NCBI GenBank assembly: GCA_946479335.1
Contig: CAMLFP010000017.1
Span: forward strand, 1-29,085
From: an uncultured Archangium sp.
GTDB taxonomy: Bacteria > Myxococcota > Myxococcia > Myxococcales > Myxococcaceae
Direction: 5' to 3'
DNA length: 29,085 bases
Under the pieces are notes generated by a model. The model saw only the letters and a program-made list of their open reading frames with translations, was not told the origin of the DNA and searched no databases. The translations under genes were made by a program, and so were the position numbers. Shown in pieces: positions 8,562 through 16,560 of this stretch (position 1 is its first letter; every line of letters begins with the position of its first letter).

Positions 8562-9557
8562 GTGGCGACGCGTTTCTCCGCCGGCACCCTCGCGCGCAGC
8601 CTCGTCATCTGCGGCGTGGTCGCGGTGCTGGCGTTGGCGGCCGGCGCGGCCTTCGGTGAGCAGCCGCTCGACCTCTCTCGTGCGCGCGTCGAGGGCAGCG
8701 TGGAGCAGGTGATCCTCTTCTCCGTGCGTCTCCCGCGCGTGGTGCTGGCGGCGCTGGTCGGCGCGGCGCTCGCGGCGTCGGGCGCGATGCTGCAGTCGCT
8801 GTTGCGCAACCCGTTGGCAGACCCCTTCGTGCTGGGCACCTCGGGCGGCGCGGCGCTGGGCGCGACGGTCGCGTTGGCCTTCGGCGCGTCGGTCGACTTC
8901 TTCCCTCCCGTCGCGGTGATGGCGCTCGCCGGCGCGCTCGCGGCGACGGGGCTGGTGCTCACCGTCGGCCGGCTCACCGGCAAAGACACCTCGACCTCCA
9001 CGCTGCTCGCCGGCGTCATCTTCAACGCCTTCGCGCTCGCGGCCATCACCTTCATCAAGGCGCTGGTCGCGCCCGACAAGCTGGGCGAGGTGCTCTTCTG
9101 GCTCGCCGGCAAGTTGGACACCCACAGCTGGCCCACGCTGGGCGCCGTCGCGCTGGTGGTGGGGCTGACGCTGGCGGCGCTGGTGGCGCTCTCTCCACGC
9201 CTCAACCTCCTCTCGCTCGGTGAAGAAGACGCGCGCAGCCTCGGCGTCGACGTGGCGCGCACGCGGCTGGTGCTGCTCGTCACCGCGTCGCTCGGCGTGG
9301 CGGCGGCCGTGTCGCTGTCGGGCCTCGTCGGCTTCGTGGGCCTGCTGGTGCCGCACCTCGCGCGCCTGCTCTTCGGCGCCGACCAGCGCGTCTCTCTGCC
9401 CGCGAGCGCGCTCCTCGGCGCGGCCTTCCTTGTGCTGGCGGACCTCGCCGCGCGGCTGCTCTTTCGGGTCTTCGCGACCGAGCCGCCGGTCGGCGTCATC
9501 ACCTCGCTGCTGGGCGGCCCGTTGTTCCTGTTGCTGTTGGCGCGCGGCCGTCGCTGA
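8562..9557 (+). CDS. FecCD/BtuC-type ABC transporter permease (iron-siderophore, heme or B12)
   Basis: This 331-residue polytopic inner-membrane protein contains about nine or ten hydrophobic helices. It carries characteristic FecCD/BtuC motifs: RLPRVVLAALVGAALAASGA and LQSLLRNPLADPFVLGTSGG near the N-terminus, and GFVGLLVPHLARLLFGADQR near the C-terminus. Members form the dimeric channel of importers for ferric siderophores, heme or cobalamin. The GTG start follows the nadE stop with no gap, with GGAG six bases upstream inside nadE. No BtuD/FecE-type ATPase or periplasmic binding protein lies nearby: the next gene is convergent. The permease must therefore pair with partners encoded elsewhere. 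The substrate cannot be read from the sequence. Confidence 0.93.
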   Translation: MATRFSAGTLARSLVICGVVAVLALAAGAAFGEQPLDLSRARVEGSVEQVILFSVRLPRVVLAALVGAALAASGAMLQSLLRNPLADPFVLGTSGGAALGATVALAFGASVDFFPPVAVMALAGALAATGLVLTVGRLTGKDTSTSTLLAGVIFNAFALAAITFIKALVAPDKLGEVLFWLAGKLDTHSWPTLGAVALVVGLTLAALVALSPRLNLLSLGEEDARSLGVDVARTRLVLLVTASLGVAAAVSLSGLVGFVGLLVPHLARLLFGADQRVSLPASALLGAAFLVLADLAARLLFRVFATEPPVGVITSLLGGPLFLLLLARGRR

Positions 9558-9652
9558 AGCTCCCGCACGAGCGGCGACGCGTGAAGCGCGCGCGGTGGCG
9601 GCGTGGATTCTTCAACCGCCTTCGCTCAAGCGCGACGCGTCGATGCGCGGAG

Positions 9653-9678
9653 CGAAGACCCGGGCGAAGCGGTCTTCG
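9653..9678 (+). terminator. Candidate terminator hairpin after the nadE-permease operon
   Basis: A perfect 8-bp inverted repeat, CGAAGACC and GGTCTTCG, is separated by a 10-base loop. It lies about 95 bp beyond the permease stop, in the gap between convergent genes. There is no T-run, so intrinsic termination is only a possibility. Confidence 0.35.
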
Positions 9679-9700
9679 TCAGCTCCCCGACCGCATCGAC

Positions 9701-9715
9701 GCCGGGCGACCCGGC
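9701..9715 (-). terminator. Candidate terminator hairpin after the Cys-rich repeat lipoprotein
   Basis: GCCGGG-CGA-CCCGGC forms a perfect 6-bp GC stem with a 3-base loop. It begins 11 bp beyond the stop of the minus-strand gene at 9726. No U-run follows. Together with the hairpin at 9653-9678 it would separate the two convergent transcripts. Confidence 0.35.
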
Positions 9716-9725
9716 ATCGCGCCCC

Positions 9726-12700
9726 TCACGGGCAGATGATGCTGTGCACGCAGGTGCCGCAGATGGCGCTCTCGTCTTCGGGCTCTGCGGCCTTGCGCGG
9801 GAGGTTCGGGTTCACCACCGGGCAGGTGCAGATGCCGGTGTCACAGATGCGCCCGCCGCCGCACAGCGCGCCACAGGCTCCGCCGCCGGTGCCCTGACAG
9901 TAGATGTCGTTGTCCTTGCAGAGGCCGGTGGTCGTGCAGCAGCCGTACGCGCAGGTCGACGCGTTGCACGGCAGACACGCGCCGTTGGCGCACCCGTTGG
10001 GGCAGGTGTTGGTGGTGTAGCCGTAGCTGCACGAGCCGCCGCTGCAGGTGCCGGTCGAGTTGTACACGCGCTGGTGCGTCGAGTCGGAGCAGTCGGCGGC
10101 CGGCGGCGAGACGCACGACACGCCGTTGCACGGGTCGTTGTTGCACTGGCCGTTGCTGCACCCGAAGGTGCAGGGCGTCTCCTGCGTCGTGTAGCTGCAC
10201 ACCCCCGAGCCGCTGCACGTGCCCTGCGTCACGTAGGTGACGAGGTTGCTGCCGTTGCACGAGGTCGTGCTGGGCGGCGTGTTGCAGTTGGTGTCGATGG
10301 GCGAATAGCTGCACACGCCCGCGCCGCTGCACGTGCCGGCCGCGGAGTACGTGCGGCGGTAGTTGCCGTTGCAGGTGGGGCCCGGCGGCGTGTTGCACGC
10401 GGTGGTCGTCGACGGGTAGCTGCCGCACGTGCCGCCGCTGCAGGTGCCGGGCGTCGTGTAGTGGCGCTTGGTCGTCGCGTTGTAGCAATCGTCGGCCGGC
10501 GCGGTGTTGCAGCTCACGCCCGCGCACGGGTCGGGGTTGCACTGGCCGTTGGCGCAGCCGTACGGGCAGCTGCCGAGGCTGGAGGTGTAGCTGCACACGC
10601 CGGCGCCGCCGCACGTGCCCGCCGCCACGTAGGTGCGCAGCGAGCTGCCCTCGCACACGTTGGCGGGCGGGGTGTTGCACGCGATGTCGGTGTACGGCGC
10701 GGCGCCGCACGTGCCGCCGCTGCAGGTGTTGGGGCCGGTGTAGTGCCGCCGCGTCGAGCTGTTGGCGCACACGTCGGCGGGCGTGGTGCACGAGACGCCC
10801 GCGCACGGGTCTCCGTTGCACGCGCCGTTGCTGCACCCGTTGGCGCACGTGGAGTCCGTCGACGTGTAGCTGCAGCTGCCCGAGGCGCAGGTGCCGCTCG
10901 AGCTCCAGGTGCGCAGCACGCTGGCGCTGGTGCAGGTGGCGGCCGGCGGCGTGTTGCAGGCGATGTCGTTGGGTTGGTACGCGCAGCTGCCGTCGGTCTG
11001 GCAATAGCCCGTCGAGCCGTACACGCGCCGCGTGGAGCCGTTGGCGCACGTGGCCGCCGGCGGAGTGGTGCAGGTGACGCCGTCACACGGGTCGGCGTTG
11101 CACGCGCCGTTGCTGCAGCCCGCGGTGCACACCGTGTCGGTCGTCGTGTACTGGCAGGCGCCGTTCACGCAGGAGCCGCCGGGCGCGTAGGTGCGCAGCG
11201 TGTTGCCGCCCGCGCCGACGCACTGCGCGGCCGGCGCGGTGCTGCACGAGAGGTCCTGGAACGGGTAGCTGCACATGCCCGAGGTGCACGAGCCGCTCGC
11301 GACGTACGTGCGGCGGGTGCTGGCGCTGATGCAGCTGTCTCCGGGCGGCGTCTCGCAGCTGACGTTGGTGCAGGGGTCGGGGCGGCACGAGCCCTCGGCG
11401 CACCCGAAGGGGCACTGCGTGTCGTTCGGCGTGTAGTCGCAGAAGCCCTGGGAGTTGCACGCGCCTGTCGAACTGTACGTGCGGCGCGTGAAGCCATCGA
11501 GGCAAATGGGCGTCGGCGGCGAGCCGCACGAGACGCCCTCGCAGGGGTCGGCGCCCTGACACGCGCCGTTCACGCAGCCGTTGGCGCACGCGATGTCCTG
11601 GATGGCGAAGGTGCAGCCCGCATCGGCGCTGTCGCACGCGCCGGGGGCGATCCACACGCGGCGCGTGGTGGCGCTGGCGCAGGTCGGCGCGGGGGCGGTG
11701 GTGCACTGCGCGCCGGCGCAGGGGTCGGGCCGGCACAGCCCGGTGGTGTCGTCGCAGCCGAAGAGACACGGCGTCGTGTCTTCGCCGTACGCGCAGGTGT
11801 GCGTCGCGCCCGTGACGTTGCAGGTGCCGGGCAGCGAGGTGGTGATGCTGTTGCCGCCCTCGCAGCGCGGCGCCTGGGCCGTGTTGCACGACACGCCGGT
11901 GCACGGGTTGGTGAGGCACTCGCCGTCGGCGCAGCCGAAGGTGCAGCTGGTGTCGGAGTACGTGTAGTTGCACCCGGCGCCGGGGTCGCAGGTGCCGCGG
12001 TTCGCCCACGTGCGCAGCGTCGCGCCGAGGCACACCGGCTGCGGAGGCGTGAGGCAGCCCTGGCACGGGTCGCCGACGCAGTTGTCGGTCGCGCTGTCAC
12101 AGCCGAACTGGCAGACGAACTCCGTCACCGGGTAGTCGCAGGTGCCCAGCGCGCAGGCGCCCGGCGTGGTCGGCGTGTCGCGCACGCCCATCGCGGTGTC
12201 GGAGCAGGTCGGCGGTTGCGGCCGCGTGCACGCGCGGCACTGGTCGCCGCCCAGGCCGCACTGCGCGGCGCTCTGCTGCGAGGGCTTGAGGCAGTACCCG
12301 GCCGGGCTGCAGCACCCGTCGGGGCAGCTGCTGGCGTCGCACTGGCAGACGCCCGAGACGCAGTGCTGCCCGGCGCCGCAGGGCTCCGCGTCGCCGCAGG
12401 CGCAGGTGCCCTGGTCGGTGCAGTGGTCGGCGCCCACGCCGCAGCTCATGCACACGCCCTGCGCGACGCCGCACGTCTCGGCGGAGCGCGTCTCGCACGT
12501 CGCGCCGGAGCAGCAGCCGGTGGTGCACGTCGCCAGACACCCGGTGCACGCGCCGTCGGCGCAGCTCTCACCCTGGCCGCACGCCGTGCACTGCTGGCCC
12601 GCGCGACCGCACGCGACCTGCGCGTTGCCGGTGACGCAGGTGTCGCCGTTGCAGCAGCCGTTGGGGCAGGTCAGCGGGCCGCACAGGCCGCTGCTACCGC

Positions 12701-12893
12701 CACCGCCGGTGACCCCCGTGCCGCCGCCCGTGGTGCCGGTGCCGCCGCCCGCGCCGCCTCCCGTGGTCTCCGGGCACACCCCGTCGGCGTCGCAGCCGTA
12801 ATGGGCGACCTTGTCGAGGTCGACGAGTTTGCAGCCAGCGAAAGAGAGCGAGAGCAGCAGGGCCGCGGTGAGGGCGCGGTTCGAGAGACGCAT
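9726..12893 (-). CDS. Large Cys-rich repeat lipoprotein
   Basis: This 1055-residue protein starts with a clear lipoprotein signal (LLLSLSFAGC, lipid Cys21). A Gly/Thr linker follows at roughly residues 43-67. The N-terminal third holds short Cys clusters (CPNGCCNGDTC, CxxGCCSGATC). From about residue 250 onward the protein is built of tandem modules of about 55 residues with the pattern DPCxGVxC-(x)PPxxxC-x3-R-x-Y-x3-GxC-x2-GxC-xY-x6-CxxGCxxGxC. I count about nine DPCxxxxC starts plus about five shorter CNTPPxxxC sub-repeats. Such disulfide-rich arrays suggest an extended, rigid outer-surface protein, perhaps adhesive. The function is unknown. It lies 89 bp downstream of dapE on the same strand. 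I found no strong ribosome binding site before ATG 12893. Confidence 0.85.
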   Translation of the reverse strand: MRLSNRALTAALLLSLSFAGCKLVDLDKVAHYGCDADGVCPETTGGGAGGGTGTTGGGTGVTGGGGSSGLCGPLTCPNGCCNGDTCVTGNAQVACGRAGQQCTACGQGESCADGACTGCLATCTTGCCSGATCETRSAETCGVAQGVCMSCGVGADHCTDQGTCACGDAEPCGAGQHCVSGVCQCDASSCPDGCCSPAGYCLKPSQQSAAQCGLGGDQCRACTRPQPPTCSDTAMGVRDTPTTPGACALGTCDYPVTEFVCQFGCDSATDNCVGDPCQGCLTPPQPVCLGATLRTWANRGTCDPGAGCNYTYSDTSCTFGCADGECLTNPCTGVSCNTAQAPRCEGGNSITTSLPGTCNVTGATHTCAYGEDTTPCLFGCDDTTGLCRPDPCAGAQCTTAPAPTCASATTRRVWIAPGACDSADAGCTFAIQDIACANGCVNGACQGADPCEGVSCGSPPTPICLDGFTRRTYSSTGACNSQGFCDYTPNDTQCPFGCAEGSCRPDPCTNVSCETPPGDSCISASTRRTYVASGSCTSGMCSYPFQDLSCSTAPAAQCVGAGGNTLRTYAPGGSCVNGACQYTTTDTVCTAGCSNGACNADPCDGVTCTTPPAATCANGSTRRVYGSTGYCQTDGSCAYQPNDIACNTPPAATCTSASVLRTWSSSGTCASGSCSYTSTDSTCANGCSNGACNGDPCAGVSCTTPADVCANSSTRRHYTGPNTCSGGTCGAAPYTDIACNTPPANVCEGSSLRTYVAAGTCGGAGVCSYTSSLGSCPYGCANGQCNPDPCAGVSCNTAPADDCYNATTKRHYTTPGTCSGGTCGSYPSTTTACNTPPGPTCNGNYRRTYSAAGTCSGAGVCSYSPIDTNCNTPPSTTSCNGSNLVTYVTQGTCSGSGVCSYTTQETPCTFGCSNGQCNNDPCNGVSCVSPPAADCSDSTHQRVYNSTGTCSGGSCSYGYTTNTCPNGCANGACLPCNASTCAYGCCTTTGLCKDNDIYCQGTGGGACGALCGGGRICDTGICTCPVVNPNLPRKAAEPEDESAICGTCVHSIICP

Positions 12894-12963
12894 GCGGCCA
12901 TGCTACCCGCTCGCGGGCCGCGCACCGAGTTCACAGGGCGAGAAAGTGCCCGGGGTCGCATGA

Positions 12964-12981
12964 TCCCTCACCCGGTGGGGA
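12964..12981 (-). terminator. Candidate terminator hairpin after dapE
   Basis: An imperfect inverted repeat (TCCC-T-CACC paired with GGTG-GGGA, one bulged base and a tiny loop) ends two bases beyond the dapE stop. It could end the cytochrome-dapDE transcript before the Cys-rich lipoprotein gene. No U-run is seen. Confidence 0.25.
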
Positions 12982-12982
12982 C

Positions 12983-14038
12983 TCAGCCGCGGAGCAGCGC
13001 CGCGAGCACCTCGAAGGCGCGCTGCAGGGCCGCGACGCTGGCGCTCTCGCCGCGCTGGTGCGCCTGCGCCGTCTCTCCCGGGCCGTAGTTGACGGCGTCG
13101 ACGCCCAGCTCCGAGAAGCGGGCGACGTCGGTCCACGCCTGCTTGGCCTCCGCGGGCACGCCGCTGAGCTGCTCGAGCCGCTGGAAGTGCGGGTTGGCGC
13201 CGCACAGCCGCCCGCTGGGCGAGAGGTCGGTGAAGGTGACGCGCGCGCGCCCGGCGACGAAGTCGGTCACGTCCTGCTGGGCCTGCGCGAGGCTCTTCCC
13301 CGGCGCGAAGCGGTAGTTCAGGTTCAGCTCGAACGACTCCGCCACCACGTTGCGCGCGCGGCCACCCGACGCCAGCGTGGCGCTCATCACCTCGTAGAAG
13401 GTGTGGCCCTCGATGACCACCGGCGTGCGCGCGCGCCGCTCGAGGTCGACCAGCAGCGCTCCCGCGGCGTGGATGGCGTTCTTCCCCTGCCACGGCCGCG
13501 CGGAGTGCGCCGCCTTCCCCTCGAAGTGCAGCTTCGCGTGCAGCGAGCCGACGCAGCCCACCTGCACCGCGCCGTCGGTGGGCTCCATGGCGATGCCGAA
13601 GGCGAGGCGCTTCAACTCCGGCGCGGCGTCGAAGAGCGGCCCCAGCCCCGATTCGAGGAACGGGCCCTCCTCGCGCTCGTAGAAGACCAGCAGCAGGTTC
13701 ACCGGCAACTGCGCGCGCGGCAGGGTCTCGGCCAGCGCCATCATCACCGCCAGCGCGCCCTTCATGTCTGACGCGCCGAGGCCGAAGAGCCGGTCGCCCT
13801 CGATGCGCGGCGGGTTGGGCTCCACGTTGGGCGGCACGGTGTCGAGGTGGCCGACGAGGGCCACGGCCGGGCGCGGGTCGCCGCGGTCACCCAACACGAA
13901 CGAGTGCGAGACGCGCAGAATCTCGTGCGGCGCGTAGTGCTGCCGGGCCCAGCTTTCGATGCGGTCTGCGAGCGCCTTTTCGTGGCCGATGACGGAGTCG
14001 ATGCGGACCAGCTCGAGCGCCCGCTCGGCCAGGGTCAC
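12983..14038 (-). CDS. dapE: Succinyl-diaminopimelate desuccinylase
   Basis: The product is a 351-residue M20-family zinc amidohydrolase of lysine/meso-diaminopimelate biosynthesis. It removes succinate from N-succinyl-LL-diaminopimelate. Family metal ligands and catalytic residues are visible: His64 and Asp66 in GHLDTVPP, Asp91 in GASDMKGALA, and Glu123/Glu124 in YEREEGPFLESGL. The dimerisation (lid) domain follows with GSLHAKLHFEGKAAHSARPW. I chose GTG 14038 because it overlaps the dapD stop as GTGA; upstream in-frame codons lie inside dapD and read as low-quality Arg-rich sequence. Co-occurrence with dapD, which makes the succinylated precursor in the preceding step, strongly supports dapE over other M20 peptidases. 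Confidence 0.92.
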   Translation of the reverse strand: MTLAERALELVRIDSVIGHEKALADRIESWARQHYAPHEILRVSHSFVLGDRGDPRPAVALVGHLDTVPPNVEPNPPRIEGDRLFGLGASDMKGALAVMMALAETLPRAQLPVNLLLVFYEREEGPFLESGLGPLFDAAPELKRLAFGIAMEPTDGAVQVGCVGSLHAKLHFEGKAAHSARPWQGKNAIHAAGALLVDLERRARTPVVIEGHTFYEVMSATLASGGRARNVVAESFELNLNYRFAPGKSLAQAQQDVTDFVAGRARVTFTDLSPSGRLCGANPHFQRLEQLSGVPAEAKQAWTDVARFSELGVDAVNYGPGETAQAHQRGESASVAALQRAFEVLAALLRG

Positions 14039-14856
14039 ACCGGCACCGCGAAGTCGCGCAGCGCGGCGTTCAACGTGGTCTTGGTGTCGGTCGAGGCGCT
14101 GCGCTTCCCGATGATGAGCGCGCACGGCAGGTGGTACTCGCCCGCGGGGAACAGCTTGGGCCGCGAGCCGGGGATGACGACGCTGCGCGCGGGCACCCGG
14201 CCCTTGTAGATGACCTCTTCAGGCCCGCTGACGTCGATGATGGGCGTCGACGCGGTGAGCACGGTGTTGGCGCCGACCACCGCTTCTTCTTCGACGATGA
14301 CGCCTTCGACGATGACGCTGCGGCTGCCGATGAAGGCGCCGTCTTCGATGATGACCGGCCGCGCCGAGGCGGGCTCCAGCACGCCGCCCAGGCCCACGCC
14401 GCCCGAGAGGTGCACGTTGCGGCCGACCTGCGCGCAGCTGCCGACGGTGGCCCAGGTGTCGACCATCGTGCCCGCGCCGACCCACGCGCCGATGTTGACG
14501 TAGCCCGGCATCACCACCACGCCGCGCTCACAGAACGCGCCGTAGCGCACCACGCCCGGAGGCACCACGCGCACCCCGGCCTCCGCGAGGCCCTTCTTCA
14601 GCGGCACCTTGTCGTGGAACTCGAAGGGCGGCACCTCCACCGTCTTCATCTCGCTGACCGCGAAGAAGAGGAGGATGGCCTGCTTCACCCACTCGTTGAC
14701 CTCCCAGCCGTCGGCGCCCTTCTGCGCGACGCGCAGCACGCCGCGGTCGACGAGGTTGAGCGTCTCCTTCACCGCCATCGCGTAGAAGGGCTCCTTCACC
14801 TTCTCGCGGTCGGCGAAGGCGGTCTGGACGCGCTGCTTGAGGTCGTCGAGGTTCAT
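14035..14856 (-). CDS. dapD: 2,3,4,5-tetrahydropyridine-2,6-dicarboxylate N-succinyltransferase
   Basis: This 273-residue protein matches the usual DapD length. It begins MNLDDLKQRVQTAF, with an N-terminal helical domain. A left-handed beta-helix of hexapeptide repeats follows (VVMPGYVNIGAWVGAG, then TVGSCAQVGRNVHLSGGVG, IEDGAFIGSRSVIVEG). A C-terminal segment ends near SAALRDFAVPV-like sequence. The enzyme transfers succinyl from succinyl-CoA to tetrahydrodipicolinate in DAP/lysine synthesis. I chose ATG 14856, preceded by GGAG at nine bases; upstream extension is Arg/Gly-rich and unlikely. Its start overlaps the stop of the small cytochrome gene by 4 bp (ATGA), and its stop overlaps dapE (GTGA), so it sits in the middle of a tightly coupled operon. 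Confidence 0.95.
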   Translation of the reverse strand: MNLDDLKQRVQTAFADREKVKEPFYAMAVKETLNLVDRGVLRVAQKGADGWEVNEWVKQAILLFFAVSEMKTVEVPPFEFHDKVPLKKGLAEAGVRVVPPGVVRYGAFCERGVVVMPGYVNIGAWVGAGTMVDTWATVGSCAQVGRNVHLSGGVGLGGVLEPASARPVIIEDGAFIGSRSVIVEGVIVEEEAVVGANTVLTASTPIIDVSGPEEVIYKGRVPARSVVIPGSRPKLFPAGEYHLPCALIIGKRSASTDTKTTLNAALRDFAVPV

Positions 14857-15284
14857 GAGGTCTTTCTCCGGCGGCGGAGCAACAACAGCGCCGCGCCGAA
14901 TACCACCTCTGGCACCACCGTGGCGCCGCAACCGAACTTGAGCGTCGGCACGTCGGGCGTGTTGGCCGACTTGTTCGGGTCGGTGTACGCGCGCAGCTCG
15001 TCGATGTCGCTCACGCCATCGCCGTCGCTGTCGGTCTTCTGCGCGTCCATCTGGTCGAGCACCTCACCCAGCAGGGTGTCGTTGCCGGAGGTCAGCCCCA
15101 GCCCGCGCGCCGTCTTGCCGAAGGGCGTGTTGACGGTGCCGGAGCCCGTGATGCCGCCGGTGTGACACAGCGCGCACTGCTCGGGGATGGGGTCGATGCC
15201 GTACTTGGTCGAGATGTACGGCGGGTACGTGTCGCTCGCGAACGCCGGGGCCGCCACGAGCGCAAACAGCAGAAGTCGTCGCAT
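14853..15284 (-). CDS. Small monoheme c-type cytochrome with Ca-binding-like repeat and MYXO-CTERM-like tail
   Basis: The 143-residue product has a Sec signal peptide (MRRLLLFALVAAPAFA). A single heme c motif CALCH lies at residues 37-41. An acidic DSDGDGVSDIDE stretch at about residues 85-96 resembles a thrombospondin type-3/EF-hand calcium site. The C-terminus has Cys119 followed by a hydrophobic helix and RRRRK. That last arrangement matches the MYXO-CTERM sorting signal, which in this phylum is thought to direct processing and surface attachment. The start ATG 15284 lies 8 bp after the stop of the heme-barrel gene, with GAGAG upstream. The stop overlaps dapD by 4 bp. Most likely a cell-surface or outer-membrane electron carrier; the partner is not known. 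Confidence 0.85.
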   Translation of the reverse strand: MRRLLLFALVAAPAFASDTYPPYISTKYGIDPIPEQCALCHTGGITGSGTVNTPFGKTARGLGLTSGNDTLLGEVLDQMDAQKTDSDGDGVSDIDELRAYTDPNKSANTPDVPTLKFGCGATVVPEVVFGAALLLLRRRRKTS

Positions 15285-15292
15285 GGTGGCTC

Positions 15293-16489
15293 TCACAGGT
15301 ACGCGTGCAGCTGCAGCAGGAGGTTGTATTCGAACTGCCCCGCGCCGCCGGTGACCGCCTTGCGGCGGAAGACGTTGTCGAGGCGCAGCTCGCAGTGGCC
15401 GAAGAAGTACCAGGCCGCCGACAGCCAGCCGCCGTAGTTCGCGCCGCGCTCGCCGGAGCCGGTGTGCGACGACTCGCCGGTCACCATCACGTGCAGGCCC
15501 TGCACCGGCTCCCAGTCGCCCTGCACGAACGCCGCGAAGCCGAGCCGATCGGCCTGCCCCGAGACCTGCCACATCAAGAAGTCCGCCTCCGCGAGGATGG
15601 CGAACTTCTCCGTGGGCACGAAGCGGCCGAAGGCGCCGTGCGCGTGCCGCACCGTCGGGAGCAGCGAGGTGAGGTCGGCGCCCGCGTAGGTGATGAGGCT
15701 CGACACGCCCACGTTCACCGCGTTGTTGAACGAATACTCCGCGAAGCCCGAGTAGCCGCGCTCCCGGTAGACGTCGGGCCCGAGCTGGAAGTTGCCGACG
15801 ATGCCCATCACCTCGCCGCGCAGCTTCTCGCCGTTGTACGCGATGGACGCGCCCACCTGCTGGCTGATGTTGAAGTCGGTGCGGGTCAGCGCGCGCACGT
15901 AGCTGGTGTGCTCGGAGTTGCGCAGGCCGAACGGCAGGTTCTGCCGCCCCGCGCGGATCATCACCGAGTCATCGGCGAGGTTCACGCCGAGCCAGAACTC
16001 GCGCGCGATCCAGGTCGGGGTGTAGCTGCCTGACGCCGACGCGTCGCGCAGCGGCAGAATCGTCGCCGGCCCCGTGTTGCGGATACCGATGCCCGTCGAC
16101 GCGTGCGCCACCACCGGCCCGAAGTTCAGGGTCACGTAGAGGTCAGCCGCCATCAACAGGGGGATGTAGTAGCCCCCGAGGAACTTCGGCCCCGACTGCG
16201 GGCGGATGAGCGAGCCGTAGCGGAGGTTGCCGGAGAGGTTGAGCCAGTCGGGCAGCTCCGCGAACCACAAGAAGCCCACCGTCTTCGGGAGCTCCTCGTC
16301 GTCTTTGCGCGGCTGCGTGCGCCACTTCACGAGGATGTCGTCTTGCGCGCGCCCGTAGTCGGTCAGCTGACCGGAGCCGGAAGGGTCGACGTGACAGGTG
16401 GCGCAACTTCCGTAGCCGTGCCGCACCATCCACGGGTAGGCCTGCGCGGGCAGGGCCAACACGCAGAGCAGAAAGAGACCGCGAAACAT
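15293..16489 (-). CDS. Outer-membrane beta-barrel (porin-like) protein with an N-terminal heme c motif
   Basis: The 398-residue product has a signal peptide (MFRGLFLLCVLALPAQA). Directly after it is a heme c site, GYGSCATCHVDPSGSG (Cys29, Cys32, His33). The rest is alternating hydrophobic/polar sequence rich in Gly and aromatics with repeated strand-like segments (LNLSGNLRYGSL, DLYVTLNFGPVVAHAS, FWLGVNLADDSVMIRAGRQN). It ends YNLLLQLHAYL, consistent with a final barrel strand. I chose ATG 16489 because AGGAGAG lies eight bases upstream; an in-frame ATG at 16507 would add MRRASF and places that Shine-Dalgarno inside the gene. The N-terminal heme on a barrel suggests electron transfer at or through the outer membrane, which is inference. 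It is followed 8 bp later by the MYXO-CTERM cytochrome. Confidence 0.85.
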   Translation of the reverse strand: MFRGLFLLCVLALPAQAYPWMVRHGYGSCATCHVDPSGSGQLTDYGRAQDDILVKWRTQPRKDDEELPKTVGFLWFAELPDWLNLSGNLRYGSLIRPQSGPKFLGGYYIPLLMAADLYVTLNFGPVVAHASTGIGIRNTGPATILPLRDASASGSYTPTWIAREFWLGVNLADDSVMIRAGRQNLPFGLRNSEHTSYVRALTRTDFNISQQVGASIAYNGEKLRGEVMGIVGNFQLGPDVYRERGYSGFAEYSFNNAVNVGVSSLITYAGADLTSLLPTVRHAHGAFGRFVPTEKFAILAEADFLMWQVSGQADRLGFAAFVQGDWEPVQGLHVMVTGESSHTGSGERGANYGGWLSAAWYFFGHCELRLDNVFRRKAVTGGAGQFEYNLLLQLHAYL

Positions 16490-16560
16490 GAATGAAGCTC
16501 TCCTCATCGCCGCAACTCGGCGCGGTACCTTGGGCCGAATTGCCCCCCGAGGGGAAGCGC

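Noticed and set aside
7236..9356. Long minus-strand open frame opposite nadE and the permease
   Set aside because: Arg/Glu/Gln-rich composition with no domain; the plus-strand genes have full family motifs.
10000..12100. Regularly spaced repeats that could suggest a CRISPR-like array
   Set aside because: The repeats are degenerate, in frame, and encode a periodic Cys-rich protein; there are no identical repeats with unique spacers and no cas genes.
9603..13088. Very long open frame on the plus strand opposite the Cys-rich lipoprotein and dapE
   Set aside because: Its translation is Arg/Ala/Val/Gly-rich low-complexity without domains and runs across two well-supported minus-strand genes and their gap; it is a by-product of high GC codon use.
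14035..14931. Longer dapD start at 14931
   Set aside because: The extra 25 residues are Arg/Gly-rich and overlap the cytochrome gene; ATG 14856 has a GGAG and gives the standard DapD length.
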